NCBI GenBank assembly: GCA_963971535.1
Contig: OZ020591.1
Location: 11,532,588 to 11,596,587, forward strand
Direction: 5' to 3'
Source: Notolepis coatsorum
Lineage: Eukaryota; Chordata; Actinopteri; Aulopiformes; Paralepididae
DNA: 64,000 nucleotides
The notes beneath the pieces were generated by a model. That model was not told the origin of the DNA, did no database searches, and saw only the letters and a program-made list of their open reading frames with translations. Shown here one piece after another: positions 1 through 10,724 of this stretch (position 1 is its first letter; the number at the start of each line of letters is the position of its first letter). A program made the position numbers and the translations under genes.

Positions 1-823
1 GATTGTTCATGCGTTACTGATTAAATATAGAAGCTAGCTATCGTATTTTAGTTTAACAGCTTAATGTTAGCAAAATCGTTGTGGACGTTTCATCAGGCAC
101 CTTTCATGTTATATGCTCCGTTCCATTCCGACAGCAGCAAACCATTCATCTTTTCGTCAATAAAAGGAGTCCTTTTAAAAACAATTCCATTTTTTTATTC
201 CTCCAAATCTCCACTTGTGTTTACTCTGGCTGGCTTGCTCCAAGCCCTCACGGACATAGCTATGCTCACGGAGCTCTCATGCTGTACGCCAGCGGCCCCG
301 CCTCCCCACACGGCACTGGCACAATGACACTGACTGCACTGCACTAGTCCGTACTGGAACTCTGCACTCTTCACTTTATATATATATATGTATTTTATTG
401 ATTAATCCCCCACTGCACTGTTTCGTTTCTTGTCATGTGTCTGTGTTGGTGTTGTTTACTGTGAAAAAAGAAAAGAAAATGCATACACTGTATTGCTGCA
501 ACAATTACCAATGTGTTTTTACACAAATGGCTCAAAAAAGGAATCTGAATCTGATCTACCTGCAGTGGGAAATTAACAAAGTACCAGGTACCAAAAGCGA
601 GTAGCGTAGAGTAGAGTCGAGTCGAGTAGGTACCATGCAATGGAAAAGAGGCATTAGACTGGTGTTCTAGAGAATCTGACACTGTGGATATGACATACTA
701 GTATGTTTCTCCACGAAGGGGAGGTGTACACGGATACGGATCAGTGGTGAGCAGCGACACAGGAGTGAATTTCCTCATAGGATTTGATTCTCAGCTAGCA
801 GGTGTATAAACTGCTGACATCTT
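1..823. other. Unassigned, with a retroelement 3' tail
   Basis: No supported gene. The stretch around 230-558 looks like the 3' end of a non-LTR element on the plus strand: T-rich untranslated sequence ending in GGAATCTGAATCTGATCT, a tail style common to fish LINEs. Around 580-640 lie GTACCAGGTACC and GGTACCATGCAATGG words of the kind seen at hAT ends, but I could not define an element. Confidence 0.4.
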
Positions 824-880
824 AAGACTTTCACTACCACACTACCAAAGGGTTAACCCTTTCACTGCGACAATACAGAA
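824..880. repeat. TTAACCCTTTCACTG-family repeat, locus 1
   Basis: Carries the palindromic core GGGTTAACCCTTTCACTG followed by CGACAATACAGAA, the same unit that is tandemly repeated at 10436-10724 and recurs near 38.5 kb and 44.5-44.8 kb. It abuts the broken end of the LINE fragment at 881. Confidence 0.7.
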
Positions 881-1473
881 GTCGTACAGCGACTCTACCA
901 GTGCCCGGTATTCCCTCTCGTCGCCATCCCTAATGCATCCCACTATCGCAGAGTCATCAGAGAACTTCTGAAGGTGGCGGGACTCTGACCGAAAGTGGAA
1001 GTCGTTGGTGTAGACGCAGGGGCGTCGTTCTGGTATGGCAAGGTATGGCACTCGCCATACCTTGGCAAAAAAAATAATTAATTTTTTAAAAATTTTCTTT
1101 GTATAATTACAATCTTTTTATGTTGATTTAGAATTTGAATGTCAACATTATGAACGAAGCTTCGAACTATTCGGTACAGCCCTAGCATGTTTTGATATAG
1201 TCAATTATCTCACTTTTACTAGGTGACTTTTACTATAGGTGACTAACTCAAATATGCCACAAAAAAATTGGAAAATGGACATACAAACCCCCCCTTCACC
1301 CCCCCCCCCCCCCCCACCCTCCCTAATTGCCATACCTTAGCTTTTACTGAAACGACGCCACTGTGTAGACGGTGAAGAGGAAGGGAGAGAGGACTGTCCC
1401 CTGCGGGGCCCCGGTGTTACTGACCAGTCTGTCCGACACACAGCTCCGTAGGCGCACATACTGTGGTCTGCCC
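881..1473 (-). mobile_element. LINE reverse-transcriptase fragment, split by a hAT-like insertion
   Basis: On the minus strand 1371-1473 encodes GRPQYVRL...NTGAPQGTVLSPFLFT and 881-1016 encodes VYTNDFHFR...KFSDDSAIVGCI. These are consecutive reverse-transcriptase blocks (the GxPQG motif and a variant of the FADD catalytic box with Ser for Ala). Non-LTR elements of the CR1/L2/Rex group carry this order. A 347-bp insertion at 1017-1363 separates them. Dropping the insert and one 8-bp duplication makes the reading frame continuous. The piece is truncated at both ends, has no start codon and cannot make a working enzyme. Clade assignment is inference. Confidence 0.8.
1017..1363. mobile_element. 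hAT-like non-autonomous DNA element
   Basis: The termini are inverted: the left end reads CAGGGGCGTCGTT and the right end, reverse-complemented, reads CAGTGGCGTCGTT. The element is flanked by an 8-bp direct duplication TGTAGACG (1009-1016 and 1364-1371). An 8-bp target duplication with CAG-type ends is the hAT signature. The 347-bp interior holds an A/T-rich core and a long poly-C run (about 1300-1316) and no transposase frame. It sits inside the LINE reading frame. Confidence 0.82.
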
Positions 1474-2046
1474 GTAAATATATATAGCTAACTAAGTCTA
1501 CTCTGTACAATGTGCAATACTCCATACTCAGTTTTACAGATTAACAGATTAAGCGGATTATCAATAAATATAAAATATGTGTATACGGATAAGATAAATG
1601 AATGGGTGATGTGTGAGTCCTTGTGTAAGGTGTGCCACAGTCCATCCAGGGTTCAGTAGTTCAGTAGAGTCCAAAATTGAATATCTAAATATCTCTGTAA
1701 CCCTTCGGGGATTACAAAATAATGTTGTGGAGGGCCAAATCTGGCCTGCAGGCCTTAATACCTTGATCAGCCCTGGTTGGTGCAATGGAATAGGTCCAAA
1801 GCTTCCAACACCTGTCCATGTCCAGGCAGACGGGCAATCAAAGCACCTCTCTCGTGCATTTAGCCTACTTCAGTAAGATTATTATATATTATTATTAAAA
1901 GAGCAGAATATTATGTCAGCACCTCACTTCCTGTGGCTCTCTAAAATCCCCTCTTATGCGTGTTCATGAAACAAACAGAAACATGGCAAACGTCTAATTC
2001 AAGAATATCCCGTTGGGTTTGTGCCTTTGTGGCATAACAGGCAAAC
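1474..2046. other. Unassigned intergenic DNA
   Basis: No coding or RNA feature recognised. Around 1730-1780 there is GGCCAAATCTGGCCTGCAGG, a short inverted word often seen in degenerate DNA-transposon debris, but no boundaries can be placed. Confidence 0.4.
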
Positions 2047-2049
2047 AGA

Positions 2050-2132
2050 GGGAGGAGGAGGAGGAGGAGGAGGAGGAGGAGGTGGAGGAGGAGGAGGAGG
2101 AGGAGGAGGAGGAGGAGGAGGAGGAGGAGGAG
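2050..2132. repeat. (GGA)n microsatellite
   Basis: About 27 GGA triplets with one GGT interruption. Together with the GA tracts that follow it makes a 560-bp purine-rich stretch on the plus strand. The glycine or leucine frames across it are artefacts. Confidence 0.97.
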
Positions 2133-2252
2133 AAGGGGGGCATAACATGAAAAGAGTGGAAGTGGCTTTCTGGTCACATTCTGAGATTTATGAGGATGGA
2201 GGAGAAAATGGAATTCCAATGGATAGACTCTCTAACCTCTACATTAGAGAGA

Positions 2253-2609
<357 letters not shown>

Positions 2610-2860
2610 AAGGTAGATCCCTGGTGGGATTAGGAATCTTGGTCAAGAAAAGCAGTGATTCTAAATTTGAGATTAACCCCTGACCTCTGACCTGACAAAG
2701 ATGTGTAAGGATGAGAACCAGGTAGAGATCACTAGGGGGTCTTTGGAAACCCCCGTCCCCTCAATCTTCATAATTGCGTACCTCAGACGAAGTACCATAG
2801 TGTTCTGTTATACCCACTGTTTTAGGTTTTCAGAGAAACAATGTTTTCAAACGTTATTTA

Positions 2861-3555
2861 TCTAAAGATGGTAAGTTAGAGTGTTGTGTTCACTCATAGT
2901 TAAAGACAGTAGAGGTTGAGTACTTTATGATCTAAAGATGGTAAGTTAGAGTGTTGTGTTCACTCATAGTTAAAGACAGTAGAGGTTGAGTACTTTATGA
3001 TCTAAAGATGGTAAGTTAGAGTGTTGTGTTCATTCATAGTTAAAGACAGTAGAGGCTGAGTACTTTATGATCTAAAGATGGTAAGTTAGAGTGTTGTGTT
3101 TGTTCATAGTTAAAGACAGTAGAGGTTGAGTACTTTATTATCTAAAGATGGTAAGTTAGAGGGTTGTGTTCATTCATAGTTAAAGACAGTAGAGGTTGAG
3201 TACTTTATTATCTAAAGATGGTAAGTTAGAGTGTTGTGTTTGTTCATAGTTAAAGACAGTAGAGGCTGAGTACTTTATGAAACTAAAGATGGTAAGTTAG
3301 AGTGTTGTGTTCATTCATAGTTAAAGACAGTAGAGGCTGAGTACTTTATGATCTAAAGATGGTAAGTTAGAGTGTTGTGTTCATTCATAGTTAAAGACAG
3401 TAGAGGTTGAGTACTTTATGATCTAAAGATGGTAAGTTAGAGTGTTGTGTTCACTCATAGTTAAAGACAGTAGAGGCTGAGTACTTTATTATCTAAAGAT
3501 GGTAAGTTAGAGTGTTGTGTTCATTCATAGTTAAAGACAGTAGAGGCTGAGTAGT
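2861..3555. repeat. 70-bp minisatellite, about 10 copies
   Basis: The word CTAAAGATGGTAAGTTAGAG recurs every 70 bp, at 2862, 2932, 3002, 3072, 3142 and 3212, then about 3284 (where an AA insertion shifts the phase), 3353, 3423 and 3493. Units differ by few substitutions (CACTC, CATTC or TGTTC in one slot; GGTTGAG or GGCTGAG in another). Confidence 0.95.
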
Positions 3556-3970
3556 TTCTTGTGATGTATCACATTCACACTACCAAGTGATTTAAGGGTT
3601 TAATTGTCTCCCCTTAAAAGCCCCCACAAGGTTGCAACACTTCACAGCTATGTGAACGTCACAGACTATAGTATGGAACCCCCGTTACACTTAATTACCC
3701 ACAGCACTGACAGGAATTCCTCTAAAACCAGAGGCGATACTTCAGCGCTTGAAGCCTAATGAAGCCGATACACGTGACCGCCTCCCAAACGTGGACTCCA
3801 GCCTGGTCAACAGCGATCCATCAGAAGCACCTCTTTATCCTCCCGTCGTTTTGTTTAACCAACGCAGTTCCAAAGGCATGGAAATCACATGAGATATTTA
3901 TGCACTGGGCACTTCTTCTGAGTGTCGACACCTTTTCCATCTCACCGGGCCTCATTTATCAAAGATTACA
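3556..3970. other. Unassigned intergenic DNA
   Basis: Mixed-composition sequence with no sustained frame, splice pattern or repeat that I recognise. Confidence 0.4.
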
Positions 3971-3974
3971 TTTA

Positions 3975-5385
3975 TTATGACATTATATTAAACATTACAC
4001 CATCTTTTATCTATTTATTCCTAAAAAGATGTGCACTCTCTCTTCTACCTAATCTTTGCATTTTGCATTTAGTTTTTTGCATTTTGTACATTTTTGTTTT
4101 GTATGGTTTTGCAGCTTCTATCCCCAGGCCAGCGGGACGCTCTATGCAACACTCATTGCACACAACATCCACACACTCACTTTAAACATTCACCTTTAAC
4201 ACTTTGATCGCCATGGTTAAATTCATAATTTACCATCCCTAGCCAGCTCTATTTGTCTATGGAGAAGTTCCCCTTCTTTGCAGGGCTATAACTTTTTAAA
4301 TTCTATTGCTAAATTGACATTATTATGGCCCATTCAATGTCCTATATCTATTGTTCAGGGTGTAGCAACGTTATATTTTTTCATTCACATATTCATACTA
4401 AAATACGGTCTAAAGTATAAGTATGTTTTTATCGTTTTCTGCAGCTTTCTCCAGAACTTGATTTATAGCCCCAAATGCATTATATTGATGATCAAATACA
4501 GTTTGGTAGCGATCGGTGCCAGATAAAAAATTTCAACTGGAGGTACTTCTAGAAGTTACTACGTATGATCTGATGTTGACCGGATGGGCGGGGGCTCGTT
4601 TATAATTCCTTGGGCAACGTTATATCATTCACCTAGTGTGGGTCATATGATCATCAGAGCAGTTTATATGGAACACGCTAGAAAATAACGCTGAAACTCA
4701 CCGTGGCTTCCTCGCGCCGTTGGGGGATGAGCGTGGAACAGAATTTTTTCTATTATGGGATGGAGAAATACCGGATCCATTTCCAGGTTGTATAATAGTA
4801 TATACGTCCAAATCATGTTGTTTATTGAGTTAGGGTGAGCGATCGATTATCCAGTGTGTCAAGATGGAGTCCCGGGAGCTATAGCGAGTGGTCGGACCGA
4901 ATTTGGATGAGCACCAGTTTCCTGTTTCCGCTTTGCTGTTTGGGCGATCCGCCGATCGGCCACCAGATGGCGCTCTTGAACCGTTAGAGAGTTGAGTGGA
5001 GATCAGCAGTATATCTCAGGTCCCCGGAGGAGAAATATGATTTCGATCACAGATTTTTGAAATATTGATATCAAAGACGTGTTACGGCGTCTTCGGCAGA
5101 ATGAGCATGGCGGGGAAAGACGAGTTCCAGCGTTTTCGGCGATTAAAGTGTTAACATTCACTTTAACACTTTTTAAACATTACACTATATTTCATCTATT
5201 TATTATTAAAAGATTTGCACAACCTCGTTTTAGCATTTAGCATTTTGTTCTTGCATTTTGTACATTTTAGATTTGTATATTGTATATTTTGTATAGTGTT
5301 TGGTCTTTATTCTTCAACTGTTTACTGTATGGAGCACAATCTCAGGAGGGTCATACAGAACCAAGCAGTTTGAAATTTGAAGGCT
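3975..5385 (+). mobile_element. LINE 3'-end copies (same family as 34.9-36.4 kb), split by a TTAA element
   Basis: At 4108 the words CTTCTATCCCCAGGCCA match the last codons of the LINE ending near 35899. The T-rich 3' untranslated sequence resumes at 5155-5385 and parallels 39899-40335 (ATTTTGTATAGTGTTTGG, then a GAACCAAGCA word). A second, partial 3' UTR copy precedes it at about 3975-4105. The interruption is the TTAA element at 4200-5150. Confidence 0.72.
4200..5150. mobile_element. piggyBac-like non-autonomous element with TTAA target duplication
   Basis: Flanked by TTAA at 4196-4199 and 5151-5154. The ends are inverted: left CACTTTGATCGCC, right GGCGATTAAAGTG (one mismatch). Joining the flanks with one TTAA gives sequence matching the uninterrupted LINE 3' UTR at about 39975-40050, which acts as an empty-site control. 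TTAA targeting with precise ends is the piggyBac hallmark. No transposase frame survives in the 951 bp. Assignment rests on ends and target site only. Confidence 0.8.
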
Positions 5386-5936
<551 letters not shown>

Positions 5937-6109
5937 AGCTGACTCCTGCCCTGTGCCACACGCTCTTATCATCAGTGAGGCTGTGCAGTATGTGACATTC
6001 TTGACTACCAGTGCCAGCTGTACGGAATACTACCACCACGCCTGTGATGAGATGACCTGGACGACAGCCAAGTAGACAGATGGCAGTAATCAGTGTATGC
6101 TAGCCCAGA

Positions 6110-6290
<181 letters not shown>

Positions 6291-6390
6291 ATGTGCATCC
6301 CCTATGCTGATCTAGGGTCAGTAATTATGACCTCTTGTCTTCACGCCCCTTATAGATCAACGCAACATTTCCGGTATTCTGAAATCATGG

Positions 6391-6906
6391 GGGAGAGAGA
6401 GCGGGGGGAGAAAATTAATGAATGTGGATGAGAGCCTTGACATTAAATGGTTGTAGCTACAGCTGTGGGGGCGGTGGAGACATGATCCTATAGACTTTTA
6501 TACGCCTGAGTCTCTCCTGAACACGGAGAGACCAATTCCAAGTCGATCGGAACTTTCTCTGCCGAGCTATTAACTTTTTCAGCACCTACTCCCCAACTCT
6601 GCATGCACAGATTGCCCACGGAGTCGCTCTGGATTGTCCAGAGATCTAGGCTCATCAATCTGCGCATGCCGAGTTTGGGGAGTAGGTGCGAAAAAGTGAC
6701 TATAGCTCAGCCGAGAAAGTGCGGATCGATTTGGAATTGGTCTCTCCGTGTTGAGGAGACTGACAAAGTTGAACAAAGTGCTGTACAAGTCCCACAACAT
6801 TAATTGGATCATGTCTCCAGCACCCCCACAGCCGTAGCTACAACAACTTAATGTCAAGGCTCTCATCCACATTCATACATGTCCTCCCCCCGCTCTCTCT
6901 CTCTCC
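6391..6906. repeat. Foldback A: imperfect palindrome of about 0.5 kb
   Basis: The left arm (6391-6614) and right arm (6656-6906) are reverse complements over most of their length. GTGGATGAGAGCCTTGACAT and GGAGACATGATCC on the left pair with the matching complements near 6874 and 6815. CACGGAGAGACCAATTCC pairs with GGAATTGGTCTCTCCGTG. The spacer is about 40 bp, and the right arm holds about 25 extra bases. No coding content. It may be a foldback/MITE-type element or an inverted duplication; no target duplication was identified. Confidence 0.85.
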
Positions 6907-7345
6907 CGTGAGCTCAATGTAACGCGGAGGTGCAGCACACTCCCACTGAGCTGCAGGAACTCTGAACACCCTGTCCAGAGCCTCAGCTGCTGAGCGGAGA
7001 TCCCCTCGCCACAGGTGTTTTAACAGTCCATTTAACGACCACACTATCTTCTTGCAAACTGCCCCCTCAGAAAACTCCTTTAAAAAACTGCTAAAAACAC
7101 ACAATGTTCAGACAGGCTTTTGGTCATATATAGGCATCCTTTGTCCTCACTGTTCCTATAGTTTTTAGTTATTGACTGATGATTTTATTTAAATTCTTTT
7201 TATTTTATTTGGTTCACTGTTTTTAACTGTCGTCTGTTATTGTTGTCATTTATTTCAGATTTTTTTTATATGTTATGCTGTAGTGTAAAGCACCCTGTGC
7301 ATTCGTGCTGTGAAGGGTGCTATATAAATACAGGTCATTCATTCA
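6907..7345 (+). mobile_element. LINE 3' end with ATTC tail
   Basis: Ends in a T-rich untranslated stretch with GTGTAAAGCACCCTGTGC and GGTGCTATATAAATAC followed by ATTCATTCATTC, the terminal architecture of fish L2/CR1-like LINEs. Upstream a degenerate frame near 7060-7120 reads like the C-terminus of such an ORF. No intact coding region. Confidence 0.6.
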
Positions 7346-7425
7346 TTCTTCCAGGGGAGGGGTTCTGGCTATAGATTACATTACACCCCCTACTGTGAAC
7401 CAAACATTTGTGCCTGTGGCCCTTC

Positions 7426-7562
7426 ACCACTCCTATAATGTCCCTTCACTCCTATAATGTCCCTTTGACACTCCTATAATGTCCCTTCACTCCTATAATG
7501 TCCCTTCACTCCTATAATGTCCCTTCACTCCTATAATGTCCCTTCACTCCTATAATGTCCAC
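7426..7562. repeat. About 20-bp tandem repeat
   Basis: CACTCCTATAATGTCCCTT repeats about seven times, with one unit extended by TGA. Confidence 0.9.
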
Positions 7563-7774
7563 TATAATTGCAACTCCTATCATCATCATTCTTCACACAT
7601 CCTGTGTTGGTCAAGATATTATCCATTATGTTGTCCGTCCCACTGCTACGACTTTGTTAACCCTTGTGTTGCTGTTCACATTGTTGTTACTCTGATCTGG
7701 TGGACCCACGACATCATTGGGATTATAAAACAATACAGTCATAACAGTTGATGTAAAACACTAACAGATCTCAG

Positions 7775-8257
7775 GGTGGCTACGTGGCGTAGTGGGCAAG
7801 GCGCTCGCCACGAATGACGGAGACGCTGGGCTTGCCTGTTCGAGCCCAGCGCTCCACATTGCTTTCAGTTTAGCTGGTCGTTCATACTAATACACATTGG
7901 CCGTATTAGGGGGTGGGAAACTGATGGGTGGGGATCGGGCGTTGTGGACAGCGACTCCTACAGGTCGGTTGGTGCGCCTGCGCAGTAGAATCAGGAAGTG
8001 TCGGGGGCAGCGTGAGCCTCCCACGCGTTACTCCTCGCCACCGAGAGATCGAGCTGCGCAGGTGAAAAGATGCGACTGCTGTTACCTCAAGTACCGGAGG
8101 GGACTTGTGCTATGTATGACTTAGTCCACATTGCAGCCGGCTTGTGGGAGGCAAGAAACAGCGTTTGTGACAGGGGAGGGTTGAATTGGATGATACGAAA
8201 TTGGGATGGGAGAAAATATAGAAAATGGGAGAAAAAGTGGATAAAAAAAAAAAAAAC
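7775..8257 (+). mobile_element. tRNA-derived SINE (family S1), copy 1
   Basis: RNA polymerase III promoter-like boxes: box A TGGCGTAGTGG at 7785-7795 and box B GTTCGAGCCC at 7838-7847. A body of about 400 bp follows, ending in a poly-A stretch at 8243-8256. It is flanked by a perfect 17-bp direct duplication ACACTAACAGATCTCAG (7758-7774 and 8258-8274). A second full-length copy is at 53889-54360. At about 480 bp it is long for a simple tRNA SINE. The reading frames inside it are not genes. Confidence 0.9.
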
Positions 8258-8380
8258 ACACTAACAGATCTCAGTTACAAGCCATCTAGACAGCATATAT
8301 GGTTAATATTTGCCATTTATCTCTGCTGGATCACAAGTGTTATTCGTTTTTTGTGATAAAATGTGAAAAGTAAATAAGTA

Positions 8381-8459
<79 letters not shown>
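8381..8459. repeat. (AAT)n inside repeat family X
   Basis: AAT/ATA triplets, at the position homologous to the tract at 13450-13584. Confidence 0.97.
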
Positions 8460-8460
<1 letters not shown>

Positions 8461-8624
8461 AATCTGTTATATAAACAAGAAATGTATGGAGTAAATAATG
8501 TTTATTTTCAATAAAAATAAATGAAACAAGGTGGAGGCAGACAGTGAAGGAACACAGTGAACCTTTTTGTTTCATTTTACCATGTTTACTTGTTTTCACC
8601 TACAATTTCCTCACTTTCACTCAG

Positions 8625-8964
8625 TGGACGGAGCACATTATGTAATATAAATAGTGTAGACGACATTATGTAATATAAATAGTGTAGACGACGACAACAC
8701 AGTGTGCACTCAATGAAAATGTGTTCTTTTATGTTCTTCACATAAAACCAGCCAAGACCATTGTCTCATTTTTCTTTTAGGAACAGTGAAAACGGGCCCA
8801 CAGACAAGAACACCACACAAAGGTTACATCACAGTGTATATTTGACTAAATTAATACCATGTGTATTCTTGGATCCAAAGTTTCAATTATACACTGTGAT
8901 ATAACCCTTGTGCGGATGTTGGGATCTGTGGGAATATACACTGTAGTTTCTGTAGGGAGAGTAC

Positions 8965-8966
<2 letters not shown>
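8625..8966. other. Unassigned intergenic DNA
   Basis: Contains a short direct repeat of CATTATGTAATATAAATAGT at about 8636 and 8665. Nothing else recognised. Confidence 0.4.
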
Positions 8967-8967
<1 letters not shown>

Positions 8968-8995
<28 letters not shown>

Positions 8996-10235
8996 CCTTT
9001 ATTTACCCAGGGTAGGTTCTCTGAGCACGGATGCTCTTTTTCAGCTACGCCCTGCTTCACATTCACACCTGGGAGCTGCCCAGTACAACCACAGTCTGCC
9101 ACCTGGGAGCTGCCCAGTACAACCACAGTCTGACACCTGGGAGCTGCCCAGTACAACCACAGTCTGACACCTGGGAGCTGCCCAGTACAACCACAGTCTG
9201 CCACCTGGGAGCTGCCCAGTACAACCACAGTCTGACACCTGGGAGCTGCCCAGTACAACCACAGTCTGATACCTGGGAGATGCCCAGTACAACCACAGTC
9301 TGATACCTGGGAGCTGCCCAGTACAACCACAGTCTGCCACCTGGGAGCTGCCCAGTACAACCACAGTCTGACACCTGGGAGCTGCCCAGTACAACCACAG
9401 TCTGATACCTGGGAGCTGCCCAGTACAACCACAGTCTGCCACCTGGGAGCTGCCCAGTACAACCACAGTCTGCCACCTGGGAGCTGCCCAGTACAACCAC
9501 AGTCTGATACCTGGGAGCTGCCCAGTACAACCACAGTCTGACACCTGGGAGCTGCCCAGTACAACCACAGTCTGCCACTTGGGAGCTGCCCAGTACAACC
9601 ACAGTCTGCCACCTGGGAGCTGCCCAGTACAACCACAGTCTGACACCTGGGAGCTGCCCAGTACAACCACAGTCTGACACCTGGGAGCTGCCCAGTACAA
9701 CCACAGTCTGATACCTGGGAGCTGCCCAGTACAACCACAGTCTGATACCTGGGAGCTGCCCAGTACAACCACCAGTCTGCCACCTGGGAGCTGCCCAGTA
9801 CAACCACAGTCTGCCACCTGGGAGCTGCCCAGTACAACCACAGTCTGACACCTGGGAGCTGCCCAGTACAACCACAGTCTGACACCTGAGAGCTGCTGCC
9901 CAGTACAACCACAGTCTGCCACCTGGGAGCTGCCCAGTACAACCACAGTCTGCCACCTGGGAGCTGCCCAGTACAACCACAGTCTGACACCTGGGAGCTG
10001 CCCAGTACAACCACAGTCTGACACCTGGGAGCTGCCCAGTACAACCACAGTCTGACACCGTTGGCCACTGAGCAACTCCACTGGAGCAGCTGGGGGTTTA
10101 GTGCCTTGCTCAAGGGCACTTCAGCGGTTGGTGTCAAGGGGATGGGAGAGAGTTATTCATTCACTTCCCCAGCCCAGATGTTTCCGTCACAAACCCGCTC
10201 CTCTAACCAGTAGGCCCCCGCTGCCCCCTGGTTGA
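8968..10235 (-). mobile_element. Antisense retroelement fragment hosting the 34-bp array
   Basis: A poly-T run (8968-8992) followed by CTTTATTTACCCAGGG marks the reversed 3' end of a poly-A retroelement. After the array, 10058-10235 continues with CTTGCTCAAGGGCACTTCAG and CCTCTAACCAGTAGGCC, words typical of fish SINE/LINE bodies. The array is therefore probably an expansion within one retroelement copy. Confidence 0.55.
9061..10057. repeat. 34-bp minisatellite, about 29 copies
   Basis: CACCTGGGAGCTGCCCAGTA recurs every 34 bp, with a variable dinucleotide before it (GCC, GAC or GAT). One unit carries an extra C near 9772 and one an extra GCT near 9897. Since 34 is not a multiple of three and the unit lacks minus-strand stops, all three minus frames stay open for 330-416 codons. 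These are not credible genes. Confidence 0.97.
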
Positions 10236-10435
10236 CCGCAGACTTGTGTTTTCTGAATCTTTGTATCTCTGCCATCTTGGTGTTTTCCATGACTTGTTGA
10301 CCTGCATCCTGTTGGCTCGGGCCAGAACCCATCACACAGTTATCTCCTCTACCGTTGCCTGAGATGGTACCAGAACCAGAGAGAACAGCTTCGGTGTTCA
10401 CCAGACGGAGGAGCGGCTGCACCACCAGCCCCGTT
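10236..10435. other. Unassigned spacer
   Basis: No feature recognised between the retroelement fragment and the TTAA repeat cluster. Confidence 0.35.
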
Positions 10436-10724
10436 AACCCTTTCAGTACCACACTACCAAAGGGTTAAACCCTTTCACTGCGACAATACAGAAGGTTAAC
10501 CCTTTCACTGCGACAATACAGAAGGTTAACCCTTTCACTACCACACAACAAAGGGTTAACCATTTCACTGCGACAATACAGAAGGTTAACCCATTCACTA
10601 CCACATGACAAAGGGTTAACCCTTTCACTATGACAATACAGAAGGTTAACCCTTTCACTGCCACCCGACAAAGGGTTAACCCTTTCACTACCACACTTCT
10701 GTAGTGTGGTAGTGACAGGGTTAA
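10436..10724. repeat. TTAACCCTTTCACTG family, locus 2: tandem half-palindromes
   Basis: About eight 30-bp units begin GGTTAACCC(T/A)TTCACT and alternate between CGACAATACAGAA and CCACACAACAAAG endings. The last unit is closed by an inverted copy, giving a TTAA-flanked hairpin at 10676-10724 with about 20-bp arms and a very short loop. Each unit contains TTAA, the piggyBac target. Confidence 0.85.

Larger units (their letters stand above)
7657..8620. mobile_element. Dispersed repeat family X, copy 1 (carries a SINE)
   Basis: Parallels 13217-13690 on both sides of the SINE. Shared words include ATCTGGTGGACCCAC near the left, GACAGCATATATGGTT, an internal (AAT)n, and AAACAAGAAATG followed by AATAATGTTTATTTTCAATA. 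It begins TTAACCCTTGTGTTG, suggesting a decayed TTAA-targeting DNA element, but no matching right terminus was found, so the class is uncertain. Confidence 0.65.

Noticed and set aside
64-347. Two overlapping frames of about 88 codons at the left edge
   Set aside because: They overlap each other in different frames within likely retroelement untranslated sequence, with no domain and no splice context.
7785-7850. tRNA gene (box A and box B spacing correct)
   Set aside because: No complete cloverleaf or anticodon arm could be read. The sequence continues into a 400-bp SINE body with poly-A and target duplications, and a second copy exists.
8887-10137. 416-codon minus-strand frame with WxYWAAP-like repeats, and two overlapping frames of 346 and 331 codons
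   Set aside because: All three minus frames of a 34-bp minisatellite are open. There is no domain, splice support or codon-level constraint, so it is a product of the repeat.
10436-10724. Interstitial telomere repeat, because of the GGTTAACCC words
   Set aside because: The vertebrate telomere hexamer TTAGGG is not present in tandem; the unit is a 30-bp palindromic word built on TTAACCC.
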